Shown here piece by piece: positions 19,338 to 29,904 of a DNA stretch of 64,000 bases. Where the stretch lies: contig NZ_JAUFPO010000012.1 of the NCBI RefSeq assembly GCF_030409235.1, positions 178,876-242,875 on the forward strand. The letters run 5' to 3'. Under the pieces are notes generated by a model. It was not told where the DNA came from, did not search any database, and saw only the letters and a list, made by a program, of their open reading frames with translations. The position numbers were made by a program, and so were the translations under genes. Position 1 is the stretch's first letter, and each line of letters opens with the position of its first letter. The stretch comes from Halomonas almeriensis (GTDB lineage Bacteria > Pseudomonadota > Gammaproteobacteria > Pseudomonadales > Halomonadaceae).

Positions 19338-19931
19338 CTACCCTCGCCGCTTCTGCTGACGCTCCCGGTTGGCCGCCCTGGCCCGTTCACTCTTGCGCAG
19401 CATTACCCAGGTAGCGCCGATGCCCCCGTCGGCCTGTGCCGCCGAGGTGTAAGCCTGAACCTCTTCCAGGGCACTCAGCCACTTGGCCAGATACGAGCGC
19501 AGCACATTGGCCGCACTGTCGATCTCCCTGCCCCGACCATGCACGATCAATACCGAGCGCAGATCGCTGTCGCGGGCTTCACACACAAAGATCGGCAGCG
19601 CACGGCGGCATTCGTCAAGCGGTCGTCGCAGCAGGTGCAGGCTCGCCTGGGCGGGATAGCCGCCATGGCGCAAGCGATCGACGACACCGTGCTGAATGCC
19701 GTCACGACGCCATTCCAGCGGGTCATGCGGGGGGATGAGGTCGACAAAATCATCGGATAGGCCCCATGCAGTCGAGGTCTCGGCCTCGGCACTCTGGCGC
19801 CGCGCCAGCTGCGCTTCACTGGGACTGCTCGGCGGACGCCCCGGATCCGCACGGTCTCGCCCGCTGCGAAGGGGTTCTACATCTTCCATCAATGCCCGAA
19901 AATCCAGGTTCTCCTGCTTTGATGCATTCAT
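19338..19931 (-). CDS. Smr domain protein
   Basis: 197-residue protein with a C-terminal small-MutS-related (Smr) domain: RRPLDECRRALPIFVCEARDSDLRSVLIVHGRGRE gives the characteristic LDLHG-like helix region and HGRG loop. Residues 1-65 are variable and probably disordered. Smr domains are nicking endonucleases or RNA-binding nucleases; stand-alone SmrA/SmrB-type proteins in gammaproteobacteria include ribosome-rescue nuclease SmrB, so either DNA or mRNA could be the target. GGAGGT precedes the ATG at 19931. Convergent with the cysI operon. Confidence 0.85.
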   Translation of the reverse strand: MNASKQENLDFRALMEDVEPLRSGRDRADPGRPPSSPSEAQLARRQSAEAETSTAWGLSDDFVDLIPPHDPLEWRRDGIQHGVVDRLRHGGYPAQASLHLLRRPLDECRRALPIFVCEARDSDLRSVLIVHGRGREIDSAANVLRSYLAKWLSALEEVQAYTSAAQADGGIGATWVMLRKSERARAANRERQQKRRG

Positions 19932-20089
19932 GCGACACCTCCGGCGGGCACACCAACTGAAATATTGTGCCGATCATGTTAGCGTTCCCGGCCACCGGAT
20001 CAACCCCGCGTGATGAAGGAAACATGACAACCTTTTGCCTCCACGGCGCTGTGCTGCCGGGAACGCCCCTGACAGATCGGGAGCTCTAG

Positions 20090-20515
20090 ATGCGCCGGAA
20101 GACGGGCTTTGCTATCACCGCAGGACTCGCCACTTTGCTGATCACTGCCGGCATCTTCTTCTGGCTGGTGTGGTTGAGTCCCTGGACCTATCAGCGCCCG
20201 GCCTCCCTGCCGGAGGTATCCCCCGGACCTCATCAGGTCTTTGTTTACGGCACCCTGCGACATGCCAGCGTGCGCTGGATTGTCTACGGACGCAGCGGTT
20301 CTCCTTCAGCTGCCACGCTCGAGGGCTATGAGCGTAACGATCTGGACCTGATCCGCGCCAGGGGTGCCAGTGTCGAAGGCCTCGTCTTGACGGTCGACCG
20401 CCGGGAGCTAAAGCGGCTGGATCGTTACGAACGCCTGGGCATTCGGTACTCGCGAGAGCGGGTGGAACTCGGCGATGGCCAGCAGGCCTGGGTCTACCAA
20501 CGCCTGGATGACTGA
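20090..20515 (+). CDS. Membrane-anchored gamma-glutamylcyclotransferase-like protein
   Basis: 141 residues: one N-terminal TM helix (about 8-30) and a GGCT/AIG2-like domain beginning VFVYGTLRHASVRW, with the family's YGTL substrate loop, and a probable catalytic Glu in LDRYERLGIRY. Family members cleave gamma-glutamyl amines or glutathione-derived dipeptides, forming 5-oxoproline. The anchored form faces the periplasm if the positively charged start (MRRK) stays inside, so it may process a gamma-glutamyl product outside the cytosol (inference). No operon partner. Confidence 0.75.
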   Translation: MRRKTGFAITAGLATLLITAGIFFWLVWLSPWTYQRPASLPEVSPGPHQVFVYGTLRHASVRWIVYGRSGSPSAATLEGYERNDLDLIRARGASVEGLVLTVDRRELKRLDRYERLGIRYSRERVELGDGQQAWVYQRLDD

Positions 20516-20620
20516 ATGCGCGTTAATCCGCCTCCGGTGCAAGTTGTTTGGCAACGTAGATAACGGTATAAATAACATACCGGCATAGCCGACAAGGCGC
20601 CTTGCCTGTAGGCTGAAGAC

Positions 20621-21082
20621 ATGGACGACTCACTGACCCTGCTCGAGATGTTCACCCGACTTTGCGCCGCTGCCGGGCTGGCGCTGGTGTTGGGCTGCGA
20701 GCGGGAATTCCGCCGCAAACCGGCGGGACTGCGTTCCCATATGCTGGTGGCCCTGGGCGCCGCGGCCTTTCTGCTGGTCGGCCTGGAAATCCTCCAGGCC
20801 ACCGGTGGAGGCGACCCGGCGGCTCGGATTGACCCGACGCGCATCGTTGAGGGCGTGATCGGCGGCATCGGCTTTCTCGGCGCTGGCAGCATTATCCGTA
20901 GTGGCACCAATGTGCAGGGCATCACCACGGGAGCGTCGATCTGGCTGGCGGGTGCCATCGGCATCGCCGCCGGCGTGGGCGATCTTGCGCTGGCCGCGAT
21001 GGTCACCCTGCTGGCCCTGATCATCATGACCCTGCTGGGCGCCATAGAGCGCGCCCTGCCGTGGCACAAGCGGGATGACTGA
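20621..21082 (+). CDS. MgtC/SapB family membrane protein
   Basis: 153-residue protein with four to five TM helices. LALVLGCEREFRRKPAGLRSHMLVALGAA is the family signature with its conserved acidic/basic pair, followed by GVIGGIGFLGAGSII and GASIWLAGAIGIAAG. MgtC relatives are linked to magnesium limitation and inhibition of the F-ATPase; short homologues without the C-terminal regulatory domain, like this one, are of uncertain role. A dyad CGGTAT-N7-ATACCG (20564-20582) lies about 40 bases upstream and may be an operator. Confidence 0.9.
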   Translation: MDDSLTLLEMFTRLCAAAGLALVLGCEREFRRKPAGLRSHMLVALGAAAFLLVGLEILQATGGGDPAARIDPTRIVEGVIGGIGFLGAGSIIRSGTNVQGITTGASIWLAGAIGIAAGVGDLALAAMVTLLALIIMTLLGAIERALPWHKRDD

Positions 21083-21162
21083 GCCCCCCGGAGCTGTTGT
21101 GGGCGTCTGTGCCCCCGGCCTACAATAGACGGAGCGTTGTTCATCACACTTGAGGCCACTGG

Positions 21163-22567
<1,405 letters not shown>

Positions 22568-22596
22568 CTCATTCGTTTTTCTGTCGGGAGGACACC

Positions 22597-23238
22597 ATGA
22601 CACGCGAGATTGCCGACATCAGGCGCGAGTATGAAGGAGGAAGGCTTGAAGAGGATCAGGTTCCGGAGCAGCCCATGCCCCTCTTCAATGACTGGCTAGC
22701 CCTGGCACTGGACAGCGAAGGTGACGATGGCAATGTCATGACACTGGCCACGGTGGACAGCCAGGGAATGCCCCATGCCCGCATTGTCTTGCTCAAGGAC
22801 GTCAGCGACACCGGGCTGGTCTTCTACACCAACTATCAGAGCCACAAGGGCAGCGAGATCGCCAACTCGCCCCATGCCGCCCTGGTCTTCTGGTGGCCGA
22901 CGCTGGGGCGCCAGGTCCGCATTGAGGGTAGCGTCGACAAGATCAGCGCCGAGGAGTCCGACCAATACTTTGCCAGTCGTCCACGGGCCAGCCAGCTCGG
23001 CGCCTGGATTGCCACCCAGAGCGTGGTGATTCCCAACCGGAGCTGGCTCGAGGAACGAGAGCAACGCTTCCAGCATGCCTATCAGGGTCAGGATATCCAG
23101 CGCCCCGGCCATTGGGGTGGCTATCGGGTCGTGCCGGGGATGATTGAGTTCTGGCAGGGCCAGCCCAGCCGCCTGCACGATCGCATCCGCTACGAGCGGC
23201 GCGGCAACAGCTGGCAGCATTTTCGCCTGGCCCCGTGA
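22597..23238 (+). CDS. pdxH: Pyridoxamine 5'-phosphate oxidase
   Basis: FMN enzyme producing pyridoxal 5'-phosphate from pyridoxine or pyridoxamine phosphate; last step of B6 synthesis and salvage. The 213-residue protein shows ARIVLLKDVSDTGLVFYTNYQSHKG (FMN phosphate contacts), SRPRASQLGAWIATQS, and the C-terminal WGGYRVVPGMIEFWQG ... RLHDRIRY that closes the active site. GGGAGGA lies 5 bases before the ATG. It is transcribed toward the convergent acetyltransferase gene, which ends 6 bases away. Confidence 0.97.
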   Translation: MTREIADIRREYEGGRLEEDQVPEQPMPLFNDWLALALDSEGDDGNVMTLATVDSQGMPHARIVLLKDVSDTGLVFYTNYQSHKGSEIANSPHAALVFWWPTLGRQVRIEGSVDKISAEESDQYFASRPRASQLGAWIATQSVVIPNRSWLEEREQRFQHAYQGQDIQRPGHWGGYRVVPGMIEFWQGQPSRLHDRIRYERRGNSWQHFRLAP

Positions 23239-23244
23239 CTCTGG

Positions 23245-26013
23245 TCACGCCTCGAAGGCCGCCGCCTCCAGGCGGTGGCGCTGCCACTCGCTGCCAGGTT
23301 CATTGAGGCGCAGGAACGCATCCACCACTTGCTCTTCCATGTTGTATCGCTGACGAAAGCCCAGGTATTTCAGCAGTGATCGCATGGGCCGATTGTCGGC
23401 CATGATCTGACCGACCATTTCCAGGGTCCCGACGCTCTTGCTGTAACGGATAATGCGCTCCATCAGCAGCTTGCCGATACCCAGCCCCTGCAGGTCATCA
23501 CGGATGATGATAGAGAATTCGGTGCGGATATTGTCCGGGTCGTTCCACACCCGGACGACGCCCAGCATCTCCTTGCTGCCATCCTGCAAGGGATGCTCGG
23601 CAATGAAGGCCATCTGACGGTCATAATTGATGTGGGACAGCATCGACAGGTCCCGTTGGCTCAGATCCGACTTGTGGTGGAAGTAGCGGAAGCGGATGCT
23701 CTGCTCGGAAAGCCGACCATGAAACCGGGCAATCATCGGCGCATCCTCGGCGCGAATCGGCCGCACCTCCACCTCCCAGCCATTGCGCAATGTCACCCAC
23801 TCACGCAGTTCTTCCGGATACGGCATGATGGCAAAACGTGCCGGTTTGCCGAGATCCATGGCGAAGTCCACTGCCATCAAACCATCCCGGTTGAGCAGAA
23901 TCGGATTGAGCTCCAGTCCCTGCAGGTTCGGCAGGTCACTGGCCATCTGCGACAACTTGACCAGCAGTTCACCGATACGCGTCATATCGCGCTGCGGATC
24001 GGGAGAGTGCTCACGGATCAGGCGAGCGGCATGGGTTCGACCGACCACATCGGCCGCCAGGGACATGTTGAGCGGTGGTAGCGCCGCTTGGCGATCGGCG
24101 AGGATATTGACCTTGTAGCCGCCAATGCCGAAGACAACCAAGGGGCCGAATACCGGGTCCCGGGTAATCCCGGCGCATAGCTGCATCGAGTGCTTGCCGC
24201 GCTGCATGGCCTGCAGGCAATACTCACGAATCTCCAGGTCCGGAAACTTCTCCCGCACCTTGTTGCCCAGTTGCGTGACGCCCAGGGCAACCTCCTCGGG
24301 TGTCATCAGGTCCTGAAGCAAGCCGGCTGACAGCTTGTGCGGGTGACGACGATAGCGAAAGGGGCGGCAATTGCCGTCATGCACGACCTTCAGGGCCATG
24401 GGTCCCGGGAAGTCACCGGCCGCATGGAGCGCCTCTTCTGCGCCGGATAGATAACGGCTGTGCGCCGCAGGAATACCATAGGCCTCTAGCACCCGGGCCA
24501 CCTCGGAATGATACAGGGTTTCCCGCGACTGGGCCTGCGCCTCCTCGATCAGCTCGCGGCATGCCTGGCGGCTCGCCGCTGGCGTGGAAAACGTCAGACT
24601 GGGCGGCGTCTCATGCAGTAGGGCCTGCACCCGCTGATAATCCACCATGTGCATGAAGGCCTTGACGGCCTTTTCCGGCGAAATATAGGTGGGAATCCCG
24701 GCTTGATTGCACTCATGCCGGGCCGCTAGCGCTTCGCCCAGGCCCATCCAGCTGGTCAAGAGGTTGCGTCGAAAGCGCTTGCGGGCCTCGATGACCGCAC
24801 GCGCCGTTTCCAGCGACGGGGCCAGCCGGGTTGGCGCATGGACGACCAGCACGGCATCGACGCCCGGGTCGGCGGCCACCAGCTCCAGCGCCTCAACAAA
24901 GGCTTGAGGCGTCGCCATGCCCCCCAGGTCCACCGGGTTTTCACCGGGCTTGCTGCGATCCTGGTGCTCTTCTTGCAAGCGGGCCCGGGTTTCAGGCTCG
25001 AACTCGGCCAGCCGCCCCCCGGCGTTGATCAACTTGTCGATCGCCAGCATGGCCGGCCCCAGGCCATTGGAGACAACCGCCAGCCTGTCACCGCGCAACG
25101 GCTTCATGCGCGACAGGGTTTCCAGGGCATCGAAGAGCTCATCGGAATCATTGACCCGGACGACACCGGCCCGAGCGAAGGCGGCGGCGAATACCTGATC
25201 GCGGTTGGCAATACCGGGAGTGGAAGGCAATCCGGAAATATCCGATTCAGCCGTCCGCCCACTCTTGATGGCCAGCACCAGACGATGTCGTGAGGCGTCA
25301 CGCAAGGCCGTCATGAAGTGCTGTGCATCGAGGATGTGTTCCAGATGCAGCAGAATGGCCTGGGGAGGGGAGTACTGGTTGATGTAATCGATCAGATCCG
25401 GCAGCAGCACATCGACGCTGTCGCCCAGTGTCAGCAGATGTGAGAAGCCGATCTCGCGCCCCGCGGCCCAGTCGATCATGGCATTCCCCAGCATGCCCGA
25501 CTGCCCCAGATAGGCCACCCGGCCACGCTTCACCGACCGTCCGGAACAGGAGGCATTGAGGCGCCGTCCCGGCACGATGAGCCCCATGCATTCCGGCCCC
25601 AGAACACGGACGCCCGATGCCCGTGCCGCCCCGAGAATGCGCTCCCCGATGGATGGCCCCTCCTCGCCCGCTCTGCGCGGATGAGGGCCGCCGGAAAGCA
25701 CCAGCGCGGCACGTGTCCCATGTCGGCCCAGTGCCTCGACCATCTCGGCAACGTCATCGATGGGCGAGCAGACCACGGCCAGATCGGCTACCCCGGGCAG
25801 GTCATCGAGACGATTGAAGCATGGCACCCCCAGCAGGGGCTGCGGCGCTGTGTCACTGAGCGTATCCTCGCTCCATGCCCAGATCGGACCCGTGAAGCCC
25901 CCTTCCAGCAGATTGCCGATCACCACGCCGCCCATGGATTGGGGCTTTTCAGACGCCCCCACGACGAGGATACTTCGCGGGTCGAAAAAATGGTTCACAA
26001 AACGAGTGCTCAT
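23245..26013 (-). CDS. Pat/PatZ-type protein lysine acetyltransferase (ADP-forming acyl-CoA synthetase-like plus GNAT)
   Basis: 922-residue fusion. Residues about 8-460 form the CoA-binding and ligase parts of an NDP-forming acyl-CoA synthetase (FDPRSILVVGASEKPQSMG, RVAYLGQSGMLGNAM, PGENPVDLGGMATPQAF); about 490-720 an ATP-grasp domain; the C-terminal 160 residues a GNAT domain (VRPIRAEDAPMIARFH ... IIRDDLQGLGIGKLLMERI with the acetyl-CoA loop). Known Pat/PatZ enzymes acetylate and switch off acetyl-CoA synthetase, the synthetase half being a non-catalytic sensor. AGAGGAG precedes ATG 26013. A histone-deacetylase-like gene starts 137 bases away in the other direction, so writer and possible eraser share an intergenic region. 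Confidence 0.92.
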   Translation of the reverse strand: MSTRFVNHFFDPRSILVVGASEKPQSMGGVVIGNLLEGGFTGPIWAWSEDTLSDTAPQPLLGVPCFNRLDDLPGVADLAVVCSPIDDVAEMVEALGRHGTRAALVLSGGPHPRRAGEEGPSIGERILGAARASGVRVLGPECMGLIVPGRRLNASCSGRSVKRGRVAYLGQSGMLGNAMIDWAAGREIGFSHLLTLGDSVDVLLPDLIDYINQYSPPQAILLHLEHILDAQHFMTALRDASRHRLVLAIKSGRTAESDISGLPSTPGIANRDQVFAAAFARAGVVRVNDSDELFDALETLSRMKPLRGDRLAVVSNGLGPAMLAIDKLINAGGRLAEFEPETRARLQEEHQDRSKPGENPVDLGGMATPQAFVEALELVAADPGVDAVLVVHAPTRLAPSLETARAVIEARKRFRRNLLTSWMGLGEALAARHECNQAGIPTYISPEKAVKAFMHMVDYQRVQALLHETPPSLTFSTPAASRQACRELIEEAQAQSRETLYHSEVARVLEAYGIPAAHSRYLSGAEEALHAAGDFPGPMALKVVHDGNCRPFRYRRHPHKLSAGLLQDLMTPEEVALGVTQLGNKVREKFPDLEIREYCLQAMQRGKHSMQLCAGITRDPVFGPLVVFGIGGYKVNILADRQAALPPLNMSLAADVVGRTHAARLIREHSPDPQRDMTRIGELLVKLSQMASDLPNLQGLELNPILLNRDGLMAVDFAMDLGKPARFAIMPYPEELREWVTLRNGWEVEVRPIRAEDAPMIARFHGRLSEQSIRFRYFHHKSDLSQRDLSMLSHINYDRQMAFIAEHPLQDGSKEMLGVVRVWNDPDNIRTEFSIIIRDDLQGLGIGKLLMERIIRYSKSVGTLEMVGQIMADNRPMRSLLKYLGFRQRYNMEEQVVDAFLRLNEPGSEWQRHRLEAAAFEA

Positions 26014-26150
26014 CGGCGACTCCTCTGGATGACGGGGCTCCGGCTGGTCTATGTCCACTCGGGCGCTCTGCCGACGGCTTACGACCTATGGCCACTTCCA
26101 TAGAGGAAGGGCTGGGCTCTAGAGTGATACCACGCCAGCGGAGGGGCAGC

Positions 26151-27083
26151 ATGATAACAGCCTATATTACCCACCCGGATCACCCCAGGCATTTCATGGG
26201 GCCGGGGCATCCTGAGTCGCCCAAGCGCCTGGATGCCATCCAGGCACGACTGAAGCTCACCGGCCTCCTGCAACAGACCATGCAGTGCGAGGCGACCGAG
26301 GCCAGTAACCAGCAACTGTATCGTGTGCATCCGGCACAACACCTGCGATACCTGGAAAACTGTAACCCGTGTGAGGGCGTTCAGTCCCTGGATGGCGACA
26401 CCCTCATGACCCCGGATAGCCTGCGCATTGCGCGGCTGGCGGCCGGTGCCGCCATCAAGGGCGTCGACCGGGTATATCGACATCAGGCCGACAACGTCTT
26501 CTGCGCCATGCGTCCTCCGGGCCATCATGCCGAGGCATCCAAGGCCATGGGCTTCTGCTTCTTCAACAATGTGGCGGTCGCCGCCGCCCATGCGCGAAAT
26601 GTCCACGCAGCGCAACGCGTGGCCATTCTGGATTTCGACGTGCACCAGGGCAACGGCACCATCGATATCTTCCAGAATGACCCGAGCGTGCTGGTCTGCA
26701 GCAGTTTTCAGTCCCCCTTCTACCCATGGCGCTACCTGGAAAGCACTGCCCCCAACATCATCAATACGCCCTTGCCGTCCGGCAGCGATGGCGCGGCATT
26801 CAGGCGCGCCATCGAGGCTGACTGGCTTCCCGCCCTGCATCATTTCCAGCCCGATTTGGTCTTGCTTTCGGCCGGCTTCGATGCTCACCGCGAAGACCCC
26901 CTGGGAGAACTGAACCTAACGCCGGACGACTTCTACTGGGTTACCCGTCTGGCCATGGAAGTGGCCGAGCGCTACGCGGACAAGCGCCTGGTCTCGGTGC
27001 TCGAGGGCGGCTACGCAGGTTCAGCACTGGGCCTCAGCGTGGAAGCTCACCTCAAGGCGCTGCTGGGACTGCCCCCTGGCTGA
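26151..27083 (+). CDS. Histone deacetylase family protein (class II-like)
   Basis: Zinc-dependent deacetylase of 310 residues; bacterial members act on acetyl-lysine, acetylpolyamines or other N-acyl amines. Active-site elements are present: AMRPPGHHAEASKAMGF with the tandem His pair, LDFDVHQGNGT with Asp and His zinc ligands, and LLSAGFDAHREDPLG with the second Asp. The start follows GGAGGGG by 5 bases. It is divergent from the Pat-like acetyltransferase, which suggests reversal of lysine acetylation; an acetylpolyamine amidohydrolase role is the main alternative. Confidence 0.93.
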   Translation: MITAYITHPDHPRHFMGPGHPESPKRLDAIQARLKLTGLLQQTMQCEATEASNQQLYRVHPAQHLRYLENCNPCEGVQSLDGDTLMTPDSLRIARLAAGAAIKGVDRVYRHQADNVFCAMRPPGHHAEASKAMGFCFFNNVAVAAAHARNVHAAQRVAILDFDVHQGNGTIDIFQNDPSVLVCSSFQSPFYPWRYLESTAPNIINTPLPSGSDGAAFRRAIEADWLPALHHFQPDLVLLSAGFDAHREDPLGELNLTPDDFYWVTRLAMEVAERYADKRLVSVLEGGYAGSALGLSVEAHLKALLGLPPG

Positions 27084-27184
27084 GCATGATGTCGCCGTGA
27101 CCCAGGCCAGGGTCGCCGGGACTAGCCGGTGCCAGGTTCCGATATGCTAATCTACCGCATATTCGTTTCCTTGAGTGAACGCGC

Positions 27185-27817
27185 ATGAACGGCAACCAAG
27201 ACCAGGATGCGGCCCTGCGCATCGCCTCGGGTCGCAAGCCTTTCGTCGAGCCCCTGCGACTCGGCGAACGCCTCAGGGAAATCCGCCAGGCCAATGACTG
27301 GACGCTGAGCGACGTCAGCCAGCGAACCGGCCTGGCACGCTCGACCCTGTCGAAGATCGAAAATGGCCAGACATCGCCGACCTTCGCTGCCGTGCAGAAA
27401 CTCATCGGCGGCCTGGGAATCGACCTGCCGCAGTTGCTTAGTCAGCCCCCCGGCAAGGCTCGAACCATGGGTCGACGAGACCTGACCCGCAGTGGGGCCG
27501 GCCAGTTGCATCCGACACCGACCTATGAGCATGAGCTACTCAGCTGCGAGATGGCCCAGAAGCGCATGATCCCCTTCAAGACGGTCGTCCGCGCGCGGCG
27601 TTTCGACGACTTCCAACAGTGGGTTCGCCATGACGGGGAAGAGTTTTTGATGATCCTGGAGGGAGAGGTTCACCTCTACTCAGAGTTCTACGAACCCGTG
27701 TTGCTGGTCAAGGGCGACAGCATCTACTTTGACAGTGACATGGGCCATGCACTCGTCTCGGTCAGCGCGGAAGATGCCATCGTGCTGTCGGTCTGCACCC
27801 CGCGTGCCGGACATTGA
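27185..27817 (+). CDS. XRE-cupin transcriptional regulator
   Basis: 210 residues: an N-terminal XRE helix-turn-helix (about 25-80; RLREIRQANDWTLSDVSQRTGLARSTLSKIENG) and a C-terminal cupin (about 120-205; HDGEEFLMILEGEVHLYSE and KGDSIYFDSDMGHALVSV). Such PuuR-like regulators sense small metabolites, commonly in amine or amino-acid catabolism. No catabolic gene is adjacent, so the ligand is not predictable. It may lead the following DUF1244-moaB-moeA group; the next ATG is 33 bases on. Confidence 0.9.
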   Translation: MNGNQDQDAALRIASGRKPFVEPLRLGERLREIRQANDWTLSDVSQRTGLARSTLSKIENGQTSPTFAAVQKLIGGLGIDLPQLLSQPPGKARTMGRRDLTRSGAGQLHPTPTYEHELLSCEMAQKRMIPFKTVVRARRFDDFQQWVRHDGEEFLMILEGEVHLYSEFYEPVLLVKGDSIYFDSDMGHALVSVSAEDAIVLSVCTPRAGH

Positions 27818-27849
27818 TCTGTCTCAACAAGCCACATCGGAGGCTCTCC

Positions 27850-28173
27850 ATGCAGCATATCGACGACGCGACGCGCACCGAAATGGAAGCAGCGGCATTT
27901 CGCCGCCTGTTGCGTCATCTCGACGACAACAAGGACGTGCAGAACATCGACCTGATGATACTGGCGGACTTCTGTCGCAACTGCCTTTCAAAATGGCTGA
28001 TGGCCGAAGCCGAGGCGCGTGGTGAATCCCTGGATTATGAAGCGGCACGCGAGTATGTCTATGGCATGCCATATGCTGAGTGGAAGGCACGCTATCAGCC
28101 CGAGGCCACGCCGGAACAACTGGCTGCACTAGAAGCCCGGCAGGCCGCCAAACAGAATCGGGACTCCGATTGA
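27850..28173 (+). CDS. DUF1244 protein
   Basis: 107-residue soluble protein of the DUF1244 family: a helical protein with VQNIDLMILADFCRNCLSKWLM and a following YGMPYAEWKARYQ segment. The FCRNCLSKW motif with two cysteines is strongly conserved in the family. ATG 27850 is preferred over one 12 codons earlier on homology. Its stop overlaps the moaB start by one base (TGATG). The function is unknown. Confidence 0.88.
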   Translation: MQHIDDATRTEMEAAAFRRLLRHLDDNKDVQNIDLMILADFCRNCLSKWLMAEAEARGESLDYEAAREYVYGMPYAEWKARYQPEATPEQLAALEARQAAKQNRDSD

Positions 28174-28694
28174 TGAGCGCCCCACTGATCCCTCTGCGCA
28201 TCGCCGTACTGAGCATTTCCGATACTCGAACCGAGGCCGACGACAACAGCGGCCAGTGGCTGGTGGGAGCGCTCGAGAGCGCCGGCCATCAGCTCACGAC
28301 CAAAACCATGGTTCGCGATGACATCTACTGGATACGGGCCCGCGTCGCCACCTGGATTGCCGACCCGGAGGTTCAGGTGATCGTAACCACCGGCGGCACC
28401 GGCTTCACGGCACGGGATTCAACGCCGGAGGCCATCGACCCCCTGCTCGACAGCCGCATTGAAGGCTTCGGAGAGCTATTTCGCCACCTCTCCTGGCAGG
28501 AAATCGGGAGCTCGACCGTGCAGAGCCGTTGCCTCGCCGGACTGGCCAATCAGACCCTGATCTTCTGCTTGCCCGGCTCCACAGGCGCCTGTCGGACAGC
28601 CTGGCATGGCATTCTGGCCGAGCAACTGGACAGCCGGCATCGCCCCTGCAACTTTGCCAACCTGGTCATTCCTCAGCGAGGTCATCATGGCTGA
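28173..28694 (+). CDS. moaB: Molybdenum cofactor biosynthesis protein B
   Basis: 173-residue MogA/MoaB-fold protein that binds molybdopterin, and in some organisms adenylylates it. The signature VIVTTGGTGFTARDSTPEAIDPLLD (about 71-95) and the LPGSTGACRTAWHGIL segment are present. It starts in TGATG overlap with the DUF1244 gene, and moeA begins 8 bases before its stop, making a tightly coupled unit. The other Mo-cofactor genes are not in this window. Confidence 0.93.
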   Translation: MSAPLIPLRIAVLSISDTRTEADDNSGQWLVGALESAGHQLTTKTMVRDDIYWIRARVATWIADPEVQVIVTTGGTGFTARDSTPEAIDPLLDSRIEGFGELFRHLSWQEIGSSTVQSRCLAGLANQTLIFCLPGSTGACRTAWHGILAEQLDSRHRPCNFANLVIPQRGHHG

Positions 28695-29904
28695 CGCCAG
28701 CGCGCTGTGCTCCGTGGAAGATGCCCTGGCCGCCCTGCTTGCCGAAACGCCATTGATGCCGAGCGAGATGGTGAACTCCGAGGGCGCATTTCACCGGGTA
28801 CTGGCCGAGAGTGTCACCGCACAACTGGATGTACCGCCCTTTGCCAACAGCGCCATGGATGGCTACGCCCTTTACCATGGTGACGCAGGGCGCGTCCTCC
28901 CGGTAAGCCAGCGAATTACCGCCGGGGCTCAACCGGACCGTCTGGCCTTGGACAGCTGCGCACGCATTTTCACCGGTGGACTGATGCCGGAAGGCGCCGA
29001 CACGGTGGTCATGCAGGAAAAGGTCGAGGAAACACCCCAGGGTATTCGCTTTCCCCAGTCGATCCCGCGCTACAACAACGTGCGACCGCAAGGCAGCGAT
29101 GTGCAGGCTGGAAGCCGTTTGCTGAGTGCCGGCACACGGCTGGACGCTGCTGCCCTGGGGCACCTGGCCGGCCAGGGCGTCACCAGGCTCCGGGTACGCC
29201 GCAGACCGCGCATTGCCCTGCTCTCCACCGGTGACGAAATCATCGAGCCGGGCCAGCCACTCCGCCCCGGGCAGATCTACAATACCAACCGCCCGATGCT
29301 CAGGGCATTGCTCGAAAGTTTTGGTGCCGAGGTATCCATCGTGGCCGCTGTCCCCGATCAGGCACAACGCACGCGGCAGTTGCTGGCCTCGTCAGCCGCT
29401 GATGCGGACCTGGTGGTGACCACGGGTGGCGTCAGCGTCGGCGAGGAAGATCACGTCAAGGCGGCCATCGAATCGCTGGGTCAACTGGATGTCTGGCGAC
29501 TGGCAATGAAGCCCGGCAAGCCATTGGCGATCGGCCGAATCCCCGATGCGGCCGGGGGCAGCACCGTCCTGGTCGGACTGCCGGGCAATCCGGTGTCCAG
29601 CTTCGTGGGGGCCTGGCTGTTTCTACGTCCCCTGCTGGGGCACATGCTCGACTGTGCTGAGCTCAAGGAGCTCCCCTGCCTGCGTGCGAATGCAGACTTC
29701 ACCACGAGCACCGGGCCAAGGCGGCACTACATGAGGGTCTCGCTGGCCTTTTCGTCTGAGGGCATAAAAGCCCACGCCTATCCGGATCAGAACTCCGGGG
29801 TCCTGTCGTCCTGTGTGGGAGCCGATGCACTGGCGGTCATTCCGCCGGACACCCGAATAGAGCCCGGTGATGCCGTAGAATGTCTCTGGCTGAGCGCAGG
29901 TTGA
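28687..29904 (+). CDS. moeA: Molybdopterin molybdotransferase
   Basis: Inserts molybdate into adenylylated molybdopterin. The 405-residue protein has the full MoeA set: VPPFANSAMDGYAL, GGLMPEGADTVVMQE, the MogA-like domain with LLSTGDEIIEPGQPL, IYNTNRPML and VVTTGGVSVGEEDHVK, MKPGKPLAIG, and VGLPGNPVSSFV. The ATG at 28687 is inside the moaB end (8-base overlap). The stop codon touches the convergent acpH gene (TGATCA shared region), so no terminator separates them. Confidence 0.96.
   Translation: MADASALCSVEDALAALLAETPLMPSEMVNSEGAFHRVLAESVTAQLDVPPFANSAMDGYALYHGDAGRVLPVSQRITAGAQPDRLALDSCARIFTGGLMPEGADTVVMQEKVEETPQGIRFPQSIPRYNNVRPQGSDVQAGSRLLSAGTRLDAAALGHLAGQGVTRLRVRRRPRIALLSTGDEIIEPGQPLRPGQIYNTNRPMLRALLESFGAEVSIVAAVPDQAQRTRQLLASSAADADLVVTTGGVSVGEEDHVKAAIESLGQLDVWRLAMKPGKPLAIGRIPDAAGGSTVLVGLPGNPVSSFVGAWLFLRPLLGHMLDCAELKELPCLRANADFTTSTGPRRHYMRVSLAFSSEGIKAHAYPDQNSGVLSSCVGADALAVIPPDTRIEPGDAVECLWLSAG

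Noticed and set aside
20564..20582. CGGTAT-N7-ATACCG dyad as a PhoP box upstream of mgtC
   Set aside because: PhoP boxes are direct repeats, not this inverted pair; it is kept only as an unassigned operator-like dyad.
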